Shown here piece after piece: positions 6,986 to 14,645 of a stretch of 27,580 nucleotides of DNA. The stretch lies in contig JAHFKB010000012.1 in assembly GCA_023245565.1 (NCBI GenBank), positions 1-27,580 on the forward strand. Reading direction: 5' to 3'. The DNA comes from an archaeon (GTDB lineage: Archaea; Nanobdellota; Nanobdellia; SCGC-AAA011-G17; GW2011-AR18). The stretch's first letter is position 1. Every line of letters begins with the position of its first letter. The position numbers and the translations under genes are program-made. The notes below the pieces were generated by a model. The model made no database searches and had not been told where the DNA came from. It worked only from the letters and a program-made list of their open reading frames with translations.

Positions 6986-7714
6986 ATGGAAAGGGGTGTT
7001 TGGATAGGCATTTTTCTTGGTTTAGTTGTTACATTCTCTATTTTTGCTGTTGGATTTTATTCTGGAAATGTTGCTACAGGTTATGCTTCACTTCATAATA
7101 TAAATGAAGATAATGATGCTGGTGGTTTTTTTGGATTTTTTGGTTTTAGAAGTGCTGAAAATAAAGTTGTACCTCAAGCTGTAGAAGTTGCTAACACTCC
7201 AGTTCAAGAAAATTTTGATCCTGCTACTTCAGCAATTCAGAATTCTAGAAGTTTTGGTTTAGATAGTGATGGTAAAACAATAACTAATGGTTGTGATCCT
7301 GTAGATCTAAAAGATGATTTTTTAGAAAGCAGTTATTTTAAATCAGGTAAATTTTCAGGTGGAGAAGTTTGTGATTTTTATAAATATGATTTTTGTAGTG
7401 AAGTTAAAGTAATCATAAAAGAAGATGGTAGTAAAAATGAAGTTCCATGTTCTGAAGCTATATCTTGCTCAAATTCTAAAGATTGTATTAATAGTCATAC
7501 TACCCCTATTACTTTTTATAAAGTAAAATGTTGTCAAATTCCATCAGCTAATGGAGTGATACATAATTTAGATGGTGGAATAAGAAATGATCCTAATGCA
7601 CTAATAAGAAATAGTGAAAATCCAGATTCTTCTAATGCAATAATAAAAAATGGTCAAAATCCAGATAGTGAAGAGGATGATTTAAGTGGTGGAGTAAAAA
7701 CTACACCAGGATAA
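6986..7714 (+). CDS. Membrane-anchored Cys-rich exported protein, unknown
   Basis: A 242-residue protein with one N-terminal transmembrane helix or uncleaved signal (about residues 5-27, after MERG), a flexible Gly/Asn-rich linker with a GGFFGFFGF patch, then a compact domain (about 95-190) with roughly nine Cys (NGC, EVC, DFC, VPC, ISC, DC, KCC) that probably form disulfides outside the cell. The C-terminal 45 residues carry an imperfect repeat of the form N-[AG]-x-I-[RK]-N-x-x-N-P-D-S. I recognise no family. It is the first gene of a co-directional envelope cassette and has its own TATA box at the leaderless distance. Confidence 0.8.
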   Translation: MERGVWIGIFLGLVVTFSIFAVGFYSGNVATGYASLHNINEDNDAGGFFGFFGFRSAENKVVPQAVEVANTPVQENFDPATSAIQNSRSFGLDSDGKTITNGCDPVDLKDDFLESSYFKSGKFSGGEVCDFYKYDFCSEVKVIIKEDGSKNEVPCSEAISCSNSKDCINSHTTPITFYKVKCCQIPSANGVIHNLDGGIRNDPNALIRNSENPDSSNAIIKNGQNPDSEEDDLSGGVKTTPG

Positions 7715-7809
7715 TAAAGAATTCTTAGGTAAATAATATTTTATAAAAAGATTTCATTAATCAAAATTATTACTATAAATTCTATTGCTTATTTTCTAGC
7801 CACAAAAGA

Positions 7810-7818
7810 TTTAAATAG
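7810..7818 (+). promoter_or_regulatory. TATA-like element for pilin-like gene
   Basis: TTTAAATAG is centred 26 nt before the ATG at 7840. The rest of the 125-nt gap (7715-7839) shows nothing else recognisable. Confidence 0.5.
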
Positions 7819-7839
7819 CTAAATGTAGTTGAAAATTGT

Positions 7840-9045
7840 ATGTATAATAAAAGAGCTCAAAGAGAAGGTGCAGCTGTTGCTATTATTATAATTGTTATTG
7901 CTTTATTTATGACTTTATATTTATTATTTATTCCTCCTGCAGAAAGAAATAAAATTTTAGATGGAAATATAAATGATAATTTAGATTCATCTAGTAGTTC
8001 TAATAATTTAAATCAAGGCACAATAGAATTACTTGCTGAATCTCCTGGATTAGTTAGTCCAACAACAGAATCTTCTACTATACATAGAATTCCTTCAGTT
8101 AATGTTTTTCTTAAAGATGAACCACAAATAATTACTTTAGCTCAAAGTTTAGTTGTATCAAAAGGTTTATTTTCTAAAACTATACCAGAACTAAAGTTTC
8201 AAACAAAAGATTTAGATCAAACTACAAAAGTTACTTTATTTTTTTCAGTGGAACAGTCTTCAGGAGAATTAAGAATTAAAGTAAATGGAAATACTTTTTA
8301 TGTTGAAGAAATTAAAACTCCTGGAATAAAAATAATTGAAATTGCAAAATCTTTCCTTAAAAAAGATAATAATTTAGAATTAAGTGTTTCTTCTCCTGGA
8401 ATAGCTGTATGGAAAACTAATACTTATAATTTAAAAGACTTAGGTGTAAAACAAGAATTTGAGAGAAAAAACAATGAAGAATCTAGAACTTTTGTTGTTC
8501 CTAGTCAAGAAAAAGTAAGTATGAAGAAATCTAAATTAAAATATACTCAAGTATGTAATTTCCCACTTTCAAAAGAAGTTACTCATTTAGATGTATTAAT
8601 TAATGATCAAAGAGCACATGATGCAAATATAAAATGTTTAAGTACTGATGATGAATTTGAAATTGATACTGACTTATTGTTGGCTGGAACAAATACTTTA
8701 ACATTTAGATTAGAAGGTGGAGACTTTTCATTTAATCAGATAAAATTAGAAACTGAATCAAGGACTAGCGATAGACCAACATTTTATTTTTCATTAAATG
8801 ATAAACAAATAAATGATATTAAATCTGGAGATAGAAAGATAAAAATGCATTTACTACTAGAACAAAATAGAAATATAAAAAATGCAAGATTACAAATTAA
8901 TAGTAATGAAGTATTAATGAAAACAGATAGAAATACTTTTGATTTAGATCTAAAGGATTATGTTTTAGAAGGAACTAATTTTGTTAAGGTATTACCAGTA
9001 AATTCTTTTAATATAATTGGATTAAAAGTAACTTTGGAAGATTAA
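7840..9045 (+). CDS. Pilin-like (class III signal peptide) surface protein with large beta-rich ectodomain
   Basis: A 401-residue protein whose N-terminus is MYNKRAQREGAAV followed by an Ile/Val-rich hydrophobic helix ending in LFIPPAER. A short basic leader, a polar junction and then the hydrophobic stretch is the layout of archaeal class III (type IV pilin-like) signal peptides; cleavage near A6/Q7 by the prepilin peptidase at 4962-5822 is inferred. I associate this KRAQ...FIPPAER form with DPANN proteins. A Ser/Asn-rich linker follows, then about 300 residues of predicted beta strands that look like two or three Ig- or galactose-binding-like sandwiches. The next gene begins 2 nt after the stop, so they form one operon. 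Confidence 0.82.
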   Translation: MYNKRAQREGAAVAIIIIVIALFMTLYLLFIPPAERNKILDGNINDNLDSSSSSNNLNQGTIELLAESPGLVSPTTESSTIHRIPSVNVFLKDEPQIITLAQSLVVSKGLFSKTIPELKFQTKDLDQTTKVTLFFSVEQSSGELRIKVNGNTFYVEEIKTPGIKIIEIAKSFLKKDNNLELSVSSPGIAVWKTNTYNLKDLGVKQEFERKNNEESRTFVVPSQEKVSMKKSKLKYTQVCNFPLSKEVTHLDVLINDQRAHDANIKCLSTDDEFEIDTDLLLAGTNTLTFRLEGGDFSFNQIKLETESRTSDRPTFYFSLNDKQINDIKSGDRKIKMHLLLEQNRNIKNARLQINSNEVLMKTDRNTFDLDLKDYVLEGTNFVKVLPVNSFNIIGLKVTLED

Positions 9046-9047
9046 TA

Positions 9048-10370
9048 ATGACTGATGCTGCTCCTAGTTCTGGAGGACCTGTTGGATTTGTTCTTGGCCC
9101 TTTTGGTAGATTATTAGGTGGTTTATTAAAAATTTTAGGAATATTTTTAGTTATAGGTATTTTGTTAGGTGCAGGTATTTTAGGTTATAGATATTTTATA
9201 TTTAGCAGTGAGACAGGACAATTATCTTCTGTTGTTACACATACTGGAGTTGCAGCTGAAGAAACTTTAAATCCTTTACAAAAAGCTGTAAAAAAAGTTT
9301 CTCCTACATTATACTATGTAATGAATCCTGGACAATATAATCCTTTAGCAATAGATTCTGATGTTGAATATGATTTAAGTAATAAAAATCTAGGTGTAAA
9401 AGTTAATAAATTTGAAACTCCTGGTGGAAGAAATTTTTTCTCGCCAAATACTGAAATATTATTACTTGGTAAGGTTGGTGCTGGCGGTTTTAAAGATAAA
9501 AGTTATGATATAGAAGTTTATTGTAGTTTAGAAAGTTATAAAAATGGAATTTTAATTCCTGGTAAATTATTAGGTGCTGGTATTTCTGGAAATAAAGGAA
9601 CTGTTTATCCTGGAACTTCAAGAGAATTTACTGCTGAATGCAGGTTCCCTGGAATTTCTGTTATAAAACAAATCACACCACAAGAAGCTAAATTAGTTGT
9701 TGTTTATAATTTCTTAACTAAGACATATTCACGTATGTGGTTTATAAATAATCAAGCTTTGGCAGATATAGATGAAAAAGGATTAAGTCCATTTGACATA
9801 TATAAAGTAAATGATCCTTTGTTAAAAGGCGATAGAATTGCGAGCTCAAGACAAACACCAGGACCAATTAATCTTGGTTTAAGTGTTCCTTTTGCACAAC
9901 CATTAACTTCTGGTGCTGAATATAATTTATTAGTTCAAGTTTCTAGAACTTTAGAACAAGGAGATTTACAAACTTTAAAAAGTTTAAAATTAACTTTACC
10001 TTCTGTAAATGATTTAGATATTGCTATAAATGGAGAAAAAGAATTTGGATTAAAAACTGGATCTTGTGATTTTGAATATTTAGGACAAGCAGAAAATGGA
10101 TATAAAGAATATGGTGTTATTCAAAGTAAACTTGAAGAAGTTAATCAAAATTGTGATAAGAAAACTTTGAAAGATTTAGCTTTAAGCCAGTCTGAATGTA
10201 TTTCTATATTTAAACAACCATTATTTACTTGTGATTTTATTGTTACTAAAGTTCCTGAATTAGGATTGCAATCTGATATATTTAGTACAAATGCTGAATA
10301 TACAATAAAAGTTGAGAAAAAACTTGCATTTGATATTAGAGCAACACCTCAACAGATAGTGACTTCATAA
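9048..10370 (+). CDS. Single-pass membrane protein with large extracellular beta-rich domain, unknown
   Basis: A 440-residue protein. A short Gly/Pro-rich cytoplasmic start (1-23) leads into one hydrophobic helix (about 24-50, LLKILGIFLVIGILLGAGIL), and the remaining 390 residues are beta-rich with six or so scattered Cys (EVYCSLE, TAECRF, GSCDF, NQNCDK, SECIS, FTCDF). No family recognised. It starts 2 nt after the pilin-like gene and is followed 5 nt later by a metallopeptidase gene, so all three are almost surely co-transcribed. A role in the same surface structure is inferred from this. Confidence 0.82.
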   Translation: MTDAAPSSGGPVGFVLGPFGRLLGGLLKILGIFLVIGILLGAGILGYRYFIFSSETGQLSSVVTHTGVAAEETLNPLQKAVKKVSPTLYYVMNPGQYNPLAIDSDVEYDLSNKNLGVKVNKFETPGGRNFFSPNTEILLLGKVGAGGFKDKSYDIEVYCSLESYKNGILIPGKLLGAGISGNKGTVYPGTSREFTAECRFPGISVIKQITPQEAKLVVVYNFLTKTYSRMWFINNQALADIDEKGLSPFDIYKVNDPLLKGDRIASSRQTPGPINLGLSVPFAQPLTSGAEYNLLVQVSRTLEQGDLQTLKSLKLTLPSVNDLDIAINGEKEFGLKTGSCDFEYLGQAENGYKEYGVIQSKLEEVNQNCDKKTLKDLALSQSECISIFKQPLFTCDFIVTKVPELGLQSDIFSTNAEYTIKVEKKLAFDIRATPQQIVTS

Positions 10371-10375
10371 TTAAC

Positions 10376-10828
10376 ATGGTAAGAAGTATAAGAATAATTT
10401 TAATGCATGAATTAGGACATTTTTTTTGTGCTAAAGAATTAGGTTATAATCCTAGAATTACATTTGACATTGAGGGAAGAAATTTTTATAATACATTTGA
10501 ATCACGAGATGATATACCAAAAGAAATTGATTTAAAGAACCAAGCTATTATAACTTGTGGGGGGATGGCTGCAGAAGAAATTTTTGGGAAGGAGAGTGAA
10601 GGTTTTTGGGGTGATGTTGCACATTTATTTGAAGTCTTAAAAGAATTGGCTGCTATTTCTGGAAAGCAATTTCCATATGAAAAACCTTTTAGCATGGAAG
10701 CTAAAGTTTATGCAGAATATTATGATCAAGCTAAAAAACTTTTAGAGAAAATAGGTGGTAAAGATAGACTTGAATATGTTACTGACTTTATGCTGGATAA
10801 ATATCAAATTGTTGATAAAGAATTTTAG
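10376..10828 (+). CDS. Stand-alone M41 (FtsH)-like zinc metallopeptidase domain
   Basis: A 150-residue protein with HELGHFFCAKELG at residues 11-23, GGMAAEEIFG at 62-71 and GFWGDVAHLFEV at 76-87. In FtsH (peptidase family M41) the zinc ligands are the two His of HExGH and an Asp in a later G-x-x-(N/S)D helix, and a GGRxAEE helix lies between; order and spacing agree here, with D80 the likely third ligand. There is no AAA+ domain and no membrane helix, and the protein begins only ten residues before the zinc motif, so it is a bare protease domain. It sits inside the envelope operon. Substrates are unknown; processing of neighbouring surface proteins is possible, but a cytoplasmic location makes that uncertain. 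Confidence 0.75.
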   Translation: MVRSIRIILMHELGHFFCAKELGYNPRITFDIEGRNFYNTFESRDDIPKEIDLKNQAIITCGGMAAEEIFGKESEGFWGDVAHLFEVLKELAAISGKQFPYEKPFSMEAKVYAEYYDQAKKLLEKIGGKDRLEYVTDFMLDKYQIVDKEF

Positions 10829-10840
10829 TTAATAGAAATC

Positions 10841-10851
10841 TTTTTTAATAG
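10841..10851 (+). promoter_or_regulatory. Weak TATA-like element before the lipoprotein pair
   Basis: A TTTTTTAATAG stretch is centred about 24 nt before the ATG at 10870. It is weaker than others here. Confidence 0.3.
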
Positions 10852-10869
10852 CTTAAACTTTAATAAAAT

Positions 10870-11802
10870 ATGAAAAAGAGAGGATTTATACTTGTTTTAA
10901 TTTCATTATTTATTTTAAGCAGCTGTACTTCTTTTGATAATTATTTTGGAAGAAATACTGCTCAAATTGGAGGCAAGGGATTAATTTTGAATTTTGTACA
11001 GCCAAGTACTTCTGAAATTAGTATTCCTGAAGGTTTTCCATTAAATGTTAAAATAGAATTAAAAAATTATATTGAAAATGAACAAGGATTAAATGGAGAA
11101 TTATGTTTAAGAGATCTTCTTACTGATAATTTTGGAGGTATTCCTTCTTTTGATTGCAGACCAATTAATTTAGCTTCACCTAAAAAATTACAATCTAATA
11201 ATAATTTATTAGTTGAACCTGAAACATTTAATTTTGGACCTTATTATTATAAAAATGCACAAAGAGAATTTCAATCAGCTTCACAAACTCAATTAATTGC
11301 TGATGTAAAATATGAATTAGAATCTAAAGCAAAAAGTTTAATCTGTGTTAAACGTGAAGGTAGTAAAGCTGCTCCTTCTAATTGTGGTACAGAAACTAAA
11401 TTAAGTATTGAACAAGAAGACTTACCATTAAAGATTACTAGTGCATCAGCAACAAGTTTTGTTAAAGATTTTGAAGCTGATCTTCTTTTAGAATTAACTA
11501 TTTCTAAAACTAGTGATGGACAAGTAATAAGCAGAAGTAATAATTTTGAACAAGCTCCAAAAGGAAGTGCTTTTGTAGAGTTTAATCTTTTAGTTAATAG
11601 TATTCCAGCTAAATGTATTGGATTAGTTGGAACTTCATTAGAAGTTACTAGAACTGAAAAAGAAAGTAAGATTAAATGTTCAGCTAAATTATCATTTAAT
11701 CAAGATTTTATTCAAGTACCGATAGATATAAAAATGGGTTATGGCTTTATTCAATCTGTGAATGGTCCAGTGATTAAATTTGGAAAAGAGGAGGATATAT
11801 GA
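10870..11802 (+). CDS. Predicted lipoprotein with beta-rich (CARDB/Ig-like) ectodomain
   Basis: A 310-residue exported lipoprotein: basic start MKKRG, hydrophobic core and lipobox FILSSC with the acceptor Cys at 19. The mature part opens with a segment, GKGLILNFVQPSTSEISIPE (about 35-54), that resembles the start of CARDB or similar Ig-like adhesion domains, followed by about 250 residues of beta structure with several Cys. It is a paralogue in layout of the next gene: both have the lipidated Cys at 19, a GGK-GL entry motif and two-domain length. Stop and next start overlap as ATGA. Function unknown; a cell-surface role is likely. Confidence 0.82.
   Translation: MKKRGFILVLISLFILSSCTSFDNYFGRNTAQIGGKGLILNFVQPSTSEISIPEGFPLNVKIELKNYIENEQGLNGELCLRDLLTDNFGGIPSFDCRPINLASPKKLQSNNNLLVEPETFNFGPYYYKNAQREFQSASQTQLIADVKYELESKAKSLICVKREGSKAAPSNCGTETKLSIEQEDLPLKITSASATSFVKDFEADLLLELTISKTSDGQVISRSNNFEQAPKGSAFVEFNLLVNSIPAKCIGLVGTSLEVTRTEKESKIKCSAKLSFNQDFIQVPIDIKMGYGFIQSVNGPVIKFGKEEDI
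11788..11794 (+). promoter_or_regulatory. Strong Shine-Dalgarno GAGGAGG
   Basis: GAGGAGG lies 4 nt before the ATG at 11799, inside the end of the upstream lipoprotein gene. It is the best Shine-Dalgarno sequence in the window and fixes the start of an internal operon gene. Confidence 0.8.
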
Positions 11803-12746
11803 AAATAAGTAATTTTATATTTATTATCTTAGTTTTAATTTTCTTTGTTGCATGTACTAGTGGTGGAAGTAAAACAGCCTCAACAGGTTTTGTTGGTGGA
11901 AAAGAAGGTTTAAGTGCTTCTATTTCAATAGATTCTGCATCTGGTGGAAATAAAGTTTTAGATGCAGGTTCTGAGAATTTTAGAATATTAGTAAATTTAC
12001 AAAATAAAGGAGAACATAATGTTCCAGAAAATGATGTATTAGTTACTTTAGATGGAATAAGTTTTAATGCTTTTCAAATAAGAGATCCTACAAAACGTAA
12101 TATTTTACCTTTAACAGGAATAAGAAGAGAAGCTGGAAAAGCTACTACACCTGCACAAATAATTGTTGACTATGATGCGAACTATCAACCTAATGAAGAT
12201 GCAGATAGAACTACAAATATTGCTGCAAATATATGTTATAATTATGAAACAATATCTAGAGTTAAGAATTTATGTTTAAGAAAAAAAGTGACTAGTCCTT
12301 CTAGTGCTACTGCTTGTAAGATTGATGAAACAAAGTTAGCAGAAAACTCTGGTGCACCTTTTCAAGTAACTACTTTTAGTGAAAGGCCTGCTGGTGAAAA
12401 TAAAGTAAATGTTTATATTGAAGCTAAAAATAGTGGTAAAGGATTACTATATGATAAAGACTATTTGTCTCAAGGCAAATGCATAGAAAGTGATAAAGAT
12501 AAAAATAAGATTTATGCAAAAGTAGAATTAACAGAATTCAAAGACAGTGTAAATATAATTAGTTGTTCTGGTCTTAATGGAAATCAAGGAACAGTTAATG
12601 TAATACAAAACTCAGTTCAATTATCTTGTACAGTTGATACTTCAAGCTTACAAGATAATACATTTGAAACTCCTTTAAGAGTTACATTTGATTATGTATA
12701 CAAAGACAGTGTTTCTACAAGTTTAACTATAAAGAATTCTGTTTAA
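11799..12746 (+). CDS. Predicted lipoprotein, tandem paralogue of upstream gene
   Basis: A 315-residue exported lipoprotein: hydrophobic signal with lipobox FFVACTS (Cys at 19), a short Gly/Ser linker, then GGKEGLSASISIDS (about 33-46) and a beta-rich domain of CARDB-like appearance (FRILVNLQNKGEHNVPENDV resembles a strand-turn of such folds). A second beta domain with several Cys follows (about 185-315). It overlaps the upstream lipoprotein stop by 4 nt and has the GAGGAGG ribosome binding site. Only 4 nt separate its stop from the stop of the convergent phosphatase gene. Function unknown. Confidence 0.82.
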   Translation: MKISNFIFIILVLIFFVACTSGGSKTASTGFVGGKEGLSASISIDSASGGNKVLDAGSENFRILVNLQNKGEHNVPENDVLVTLDGISFNAFQIRDPTKRNILPLTGIRREAGKATTPAQIIVDYDANYQPNEDADRTTNIAANICYNYETISRVKNLCLRKKVTSPSSATACKIDETKLAENSGAPFQVTTFSERPAGENKVNVYIEAKNSGKGLLYDKDYLSQGKCIESDKDKNKIYAKVELTEFKDSVNIISCSGLNGNQGTVNVIQNSVQLSCTVDTSSLQDNTFETPLRVTFDYVYKDSVSTSLTIKNSV

Positions 12747-12750
12747 TTTT

Positions 12751-13239
12751 TTATTTTAATTCTATTATTATTTTTTTATATTTTATTTTATAATATGAGA
12801 CAATGGCTCTTAAACAACCTTCATGTGTAACTATCAAAATGTTAGTTGTTCTATCTAAGGATTTAATAAATTTAATAATTCTTTTTTTCATTTGATTAAA
12901 GCTTTCTCCATTAGGTAATACTATATTTAGGTTTTTTAGATTAAAATTTTTCTTTATTAATTCAGAAGTTTTTCCATTAAAATCTCCATAATTCATTTCT
13001 CTTAATTCTTTAGTCTTAATTATTTTTAATTTTAAATATTTATTAATTATTTTAGATGTTTGCATGCACCTTCCTAGATCACTTGATAATATTTTACTTA
13101 TATTTTTATTTTTTAATTTTTGACCTAAACTATTAGCAATTAATATTCCATTTTTAGTTAACTTTGAATCTTTATGTCCTTGAACTATTTTTTTCTTATT
13201 GTATTCAGTTTCAGGATGTCTTACTATATAAATTACCAT
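12751..13239 (-). CDS. Histidine phosphatase superfamily protein (RHP variant)
   Basis: A 162-residue phosphoglycerate mutase-like phosphatase. Catalytic residues are in place: R7-H8 in VRHPETEYN (the usual RHG is RHP), the SSDLGRCMQT Arg57, the LRE acid E81, and the second His139 in VTHEG. LPNGESF before it is typical of small phosphatases such as alpha-ribazole phosphatase or broad-specificity members. The real substrate is unknown. It overlaps the upstream HIT gene by 7 bp, so the two are translationally coupled, which suggests linked nucleotide or phosphate-ester chemistry. A second, inserted histidine-phosphatase domain is found in FtsY at 24712. Confidence 0.88.
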   Translation of the reverse strand: MVIYIVRHPETEYNKKKIVQGHKDSKLTKNGILIANSLGQKLKNKNISKILSSDLGRCMQTSKIINKYLKLKIIKTKELREMNYGDFNGKTSELIKKNFNLKNLNIVLPNGESFNQMKKRIIKFIKSLDRTTNILIVTHEGCLRAIVSYYKIKYKKIIIELK

Positions 13240-13610
13240 TTTAAATTTTCTTTAATCTTAGAAGCTAGAGAAAAATCTTTTAATTCTTTTGGTTTTTCTT
13301 CTAGAACATTAAAGCCTTTTTTATTATATCTTGGAATTAGATGCCAATGAACATGCTTTGCTTCATCCATATAAAAAAGATATACTTTTTCAATTTTTAA
13401 AGTTTTAAGCATTGAATTTCTTAGTGAATCTACAAAATCCATTAAATATTCATATTCTTTTCTTTTTAATAGATGTAAATCCTTAACTTTTTTCTTCCAT
13501 ACAATGAGAACATGAGATTTTGCCATTGGCTGAGATGCTAAACAAGAATAAAGAAATCTATCTTCATATATTATTGACTCTTTTTTTGGTTTAGGAAAAT
13601 TTTTATCCAT
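13233..13610 (-). CDS. HIT family nucleotide hydrolase/transferase
   Basis: A 125-residue HIT protein with an intact histidine triad HVHWHLIPR (H86, H88, H90; H88 the predicted nucleophile). The N-terminal strand-turn has the family YEDRFL and SHVLIVWKK elements. HIT proteins hydrolyse or transfer nucleotidyl groups, for example Ap4A or AMP-N compounds; the substrate here is not determined. It lies 4 nt after a small unknown gene and overlaps the histidine phosphatase gene by 7 bp. It contrasts with the HIT-fold protein at 3987, which has lost the triad. Confidence 0.9.
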   Translation of the reverse strand: MDKNFPKPKKESIIYEDRFLYSCLASQPMAKSHVLIVWKKKVKDLHLLKRKEYEYLMDFVDSLRNSMLKTLKIEKVYLFYMDEAKHVHWHLIPRYNKKGFNVLEEKPKELKDFSLASKIKENLKW

Positions 13611-13614
13611 AATT

Positions 13615-13905
13615 TTATATTTTTATTAGTATTTTACTTAATGCTTGTCTGATTTTTAATTTTACAATTACTGGGAAAGAATTTATAACTTCTAAATTCA
13701 ATTCAAGTTGGTTATTATTTGTGTTATATTTCATAAACTGTATTTTGTCTGAACTTTTTGAGTAATTTAAATTACATTCAAAACTATATTCTTTTTCATT
13801 TTCATATACTAAAATTATGTTATCACCTAAATATTTAACATCAAGAAACTCTCTTAATTTTCTAAATTTACTTCCATTAATTTCAACAATCTTATTATTA
13901 GTCAT
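13615..13905 (-). CDS. Hypothetical small protein, first gene of HIT-phosphatase operon
   Basis: A 96-residue protein of mixed beta strands with a basic Ile/Leu-rich C-terminal helix. No family recognised. Support as a gene: a TATA box about 25 nt upstream, ordinary codon use, and a 4-nt gap to the HIT gene, which would otherwise lack a promoter. Confidence 0.65.
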   Translation of the reverse strand: MTNNKIVEINGSKFRKLREFLDVKYLGDNIILVYENEKEYSFECNLNYSKSSDKIQFMKYNTNNNQLELNLEVINSFPVIVKLKIRQALSKILIKI

Positions 13906-13924
13906 ATATTTTCTTTAATTTATT

Positions 13925-13934
13925 AATATAAAAG
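13925..13934 (-). promoter_or_regulatory. TATA box of the 13905-12751 operon
   Basis: Minus-strand CTTTTATATT is centred about 25 nt before the ATG at 13905. Confidence 0.55.
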
Positions 13935-13977
13935 GTTTATTGTTTTTTGTAAAGTTTATTTTACAGTAGGTAATTAA

Positions 13978-13986
13978 TTTATAAAG
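13978..13986 (+). promoter_or_regulatory. TATA box for small unknown at 14007
   Basis: TTTATAAAG is centred 25 nt before the ATG at 14007. It overlaps an in-frame GTG at 13986, which therefore cannot be the start of a transcript made from here. Confidence 0.65.
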
Positions 13987-14006
13987 TGTTTATTTTATCT
14001 TATTTT

Positions 14007-14306
14007 ATGTTATTAGAAGCAGAAGTTGTAGATAAAGTTTATAGAGATTATTTATTTGTTAGAACTAAAATTGATAGATTCTTATTATATGAACGCAAGA
14101 GAAATAGAGTTGTAATTGAACAAAATTATATTAACCCTAAGACAGAGGCAGTTCATCCTGCACTTCATATAAGAGATAATAATGGAGAATATATTTATTA
14201 TTTTAAATTAAGAAATGCTCTTGAAAACATATTATTAGAGGGATATGCTAAAAAAAGTATTAGAAAATTTAGTCCTCCTGAATATATTATTAAATTAATA
14301 AAATGA
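14007..14306 (+). CDS. Hypothetical small protein
   Basis: A 99-residue protein rich in Tyr, Arg and Lys, predicted beta strands then helix (LEAEVVDKVYRDYLFVRTK at the start). No family recognised. The start at 14007 is chosen because the TATA box at 13978-13986 is then at the leaderless distance. Its last base is 2 nt from the stop of the convergent gene. Confidence 0.7.
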   Translation: MLLEAEVVDKVYRDYLFVRTKIDRFLLYERKRNRVVIEQNYINPKTEAVHPALHIRDNNGEYIYYFKLRNALENILLEGYAKKSIRKFSPPEYIIKLIK

Positions 14307-14308
14307 TT

Positions 14309-14554
14309 TTAAAAATAATTACTAAATCTTAACCAATGTGCTTCACTTGGTATATAAGCTACAACTTCACCTATTTTTTTTACAGCATCTAGATAAGTCA
14401 TTTCTTCACCACAAAAATTTACTTGGTCAGAATCTTTTAATTTTAAAAGTTTTTCTAAATCTAATGTTTTAAAACCAAAGTATACTGCTTTTTCAAAATT
14501 CCCTCTATATACTGAGAACTCTGTTCCATCTCTTAATCTTAGAATTGAAGACAT
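14309..14554 (-). CDS. Hypothetical small protein
   Basis: An 81-residue protein beginning MSSILRLRDGTEFSVYRG, with a beta-rich N-terminal half and one helix. No family recognised. A TATA box 26 nt upstream of the ATG and normal codon use support a real gene. Confidence 0.65.
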   Translation of the reverse strand: MSSILRLRDGTEFSVYRGNFEKAVYFGFKTLDLEKLLKLKDSDQVNFCGEEMTYLDAVKKIGEVVAYIPSEAHWLRFSNYF

Positions 14555-14574
14555 ATTTTATTATTAAATTCAAG

Positions 14575-14584
14575 TTATATAAAT
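14575..14584 (-). promoter_or_regulatory. TATA box for gene 14554-14309
   Basis: Minus-strand ATTTATATAA is centred about 26 nt before the ATG at 14554. Confidence 0.6.
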
Positions 14585-14615
14585 TTTTGTAAATTCTAAA
14601 ACATATTTTAGTAAG

Positions 14616-14624
14616 TATTAAAAA
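14616..14624 (+). promoter_or_regulatory. TATA-like element for endoQ
   Basis: TATTAAAAA is centred 26 nt before the ATG at 14646; weaker than the consensus seen elsewhere in the window. Confidence 0.4.
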
Positions 14625-14645
14625 CGATTAAAAGTTCTTATTGTT

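Noticed and set aside
10486..10695. Minus-strand frame inside the M41-like protease gene
   Set aside because: Overlaps the zinc-ligand coding region of a gene with recognisable motifs and has no upstream TATA box at the expected distance that I can defend.
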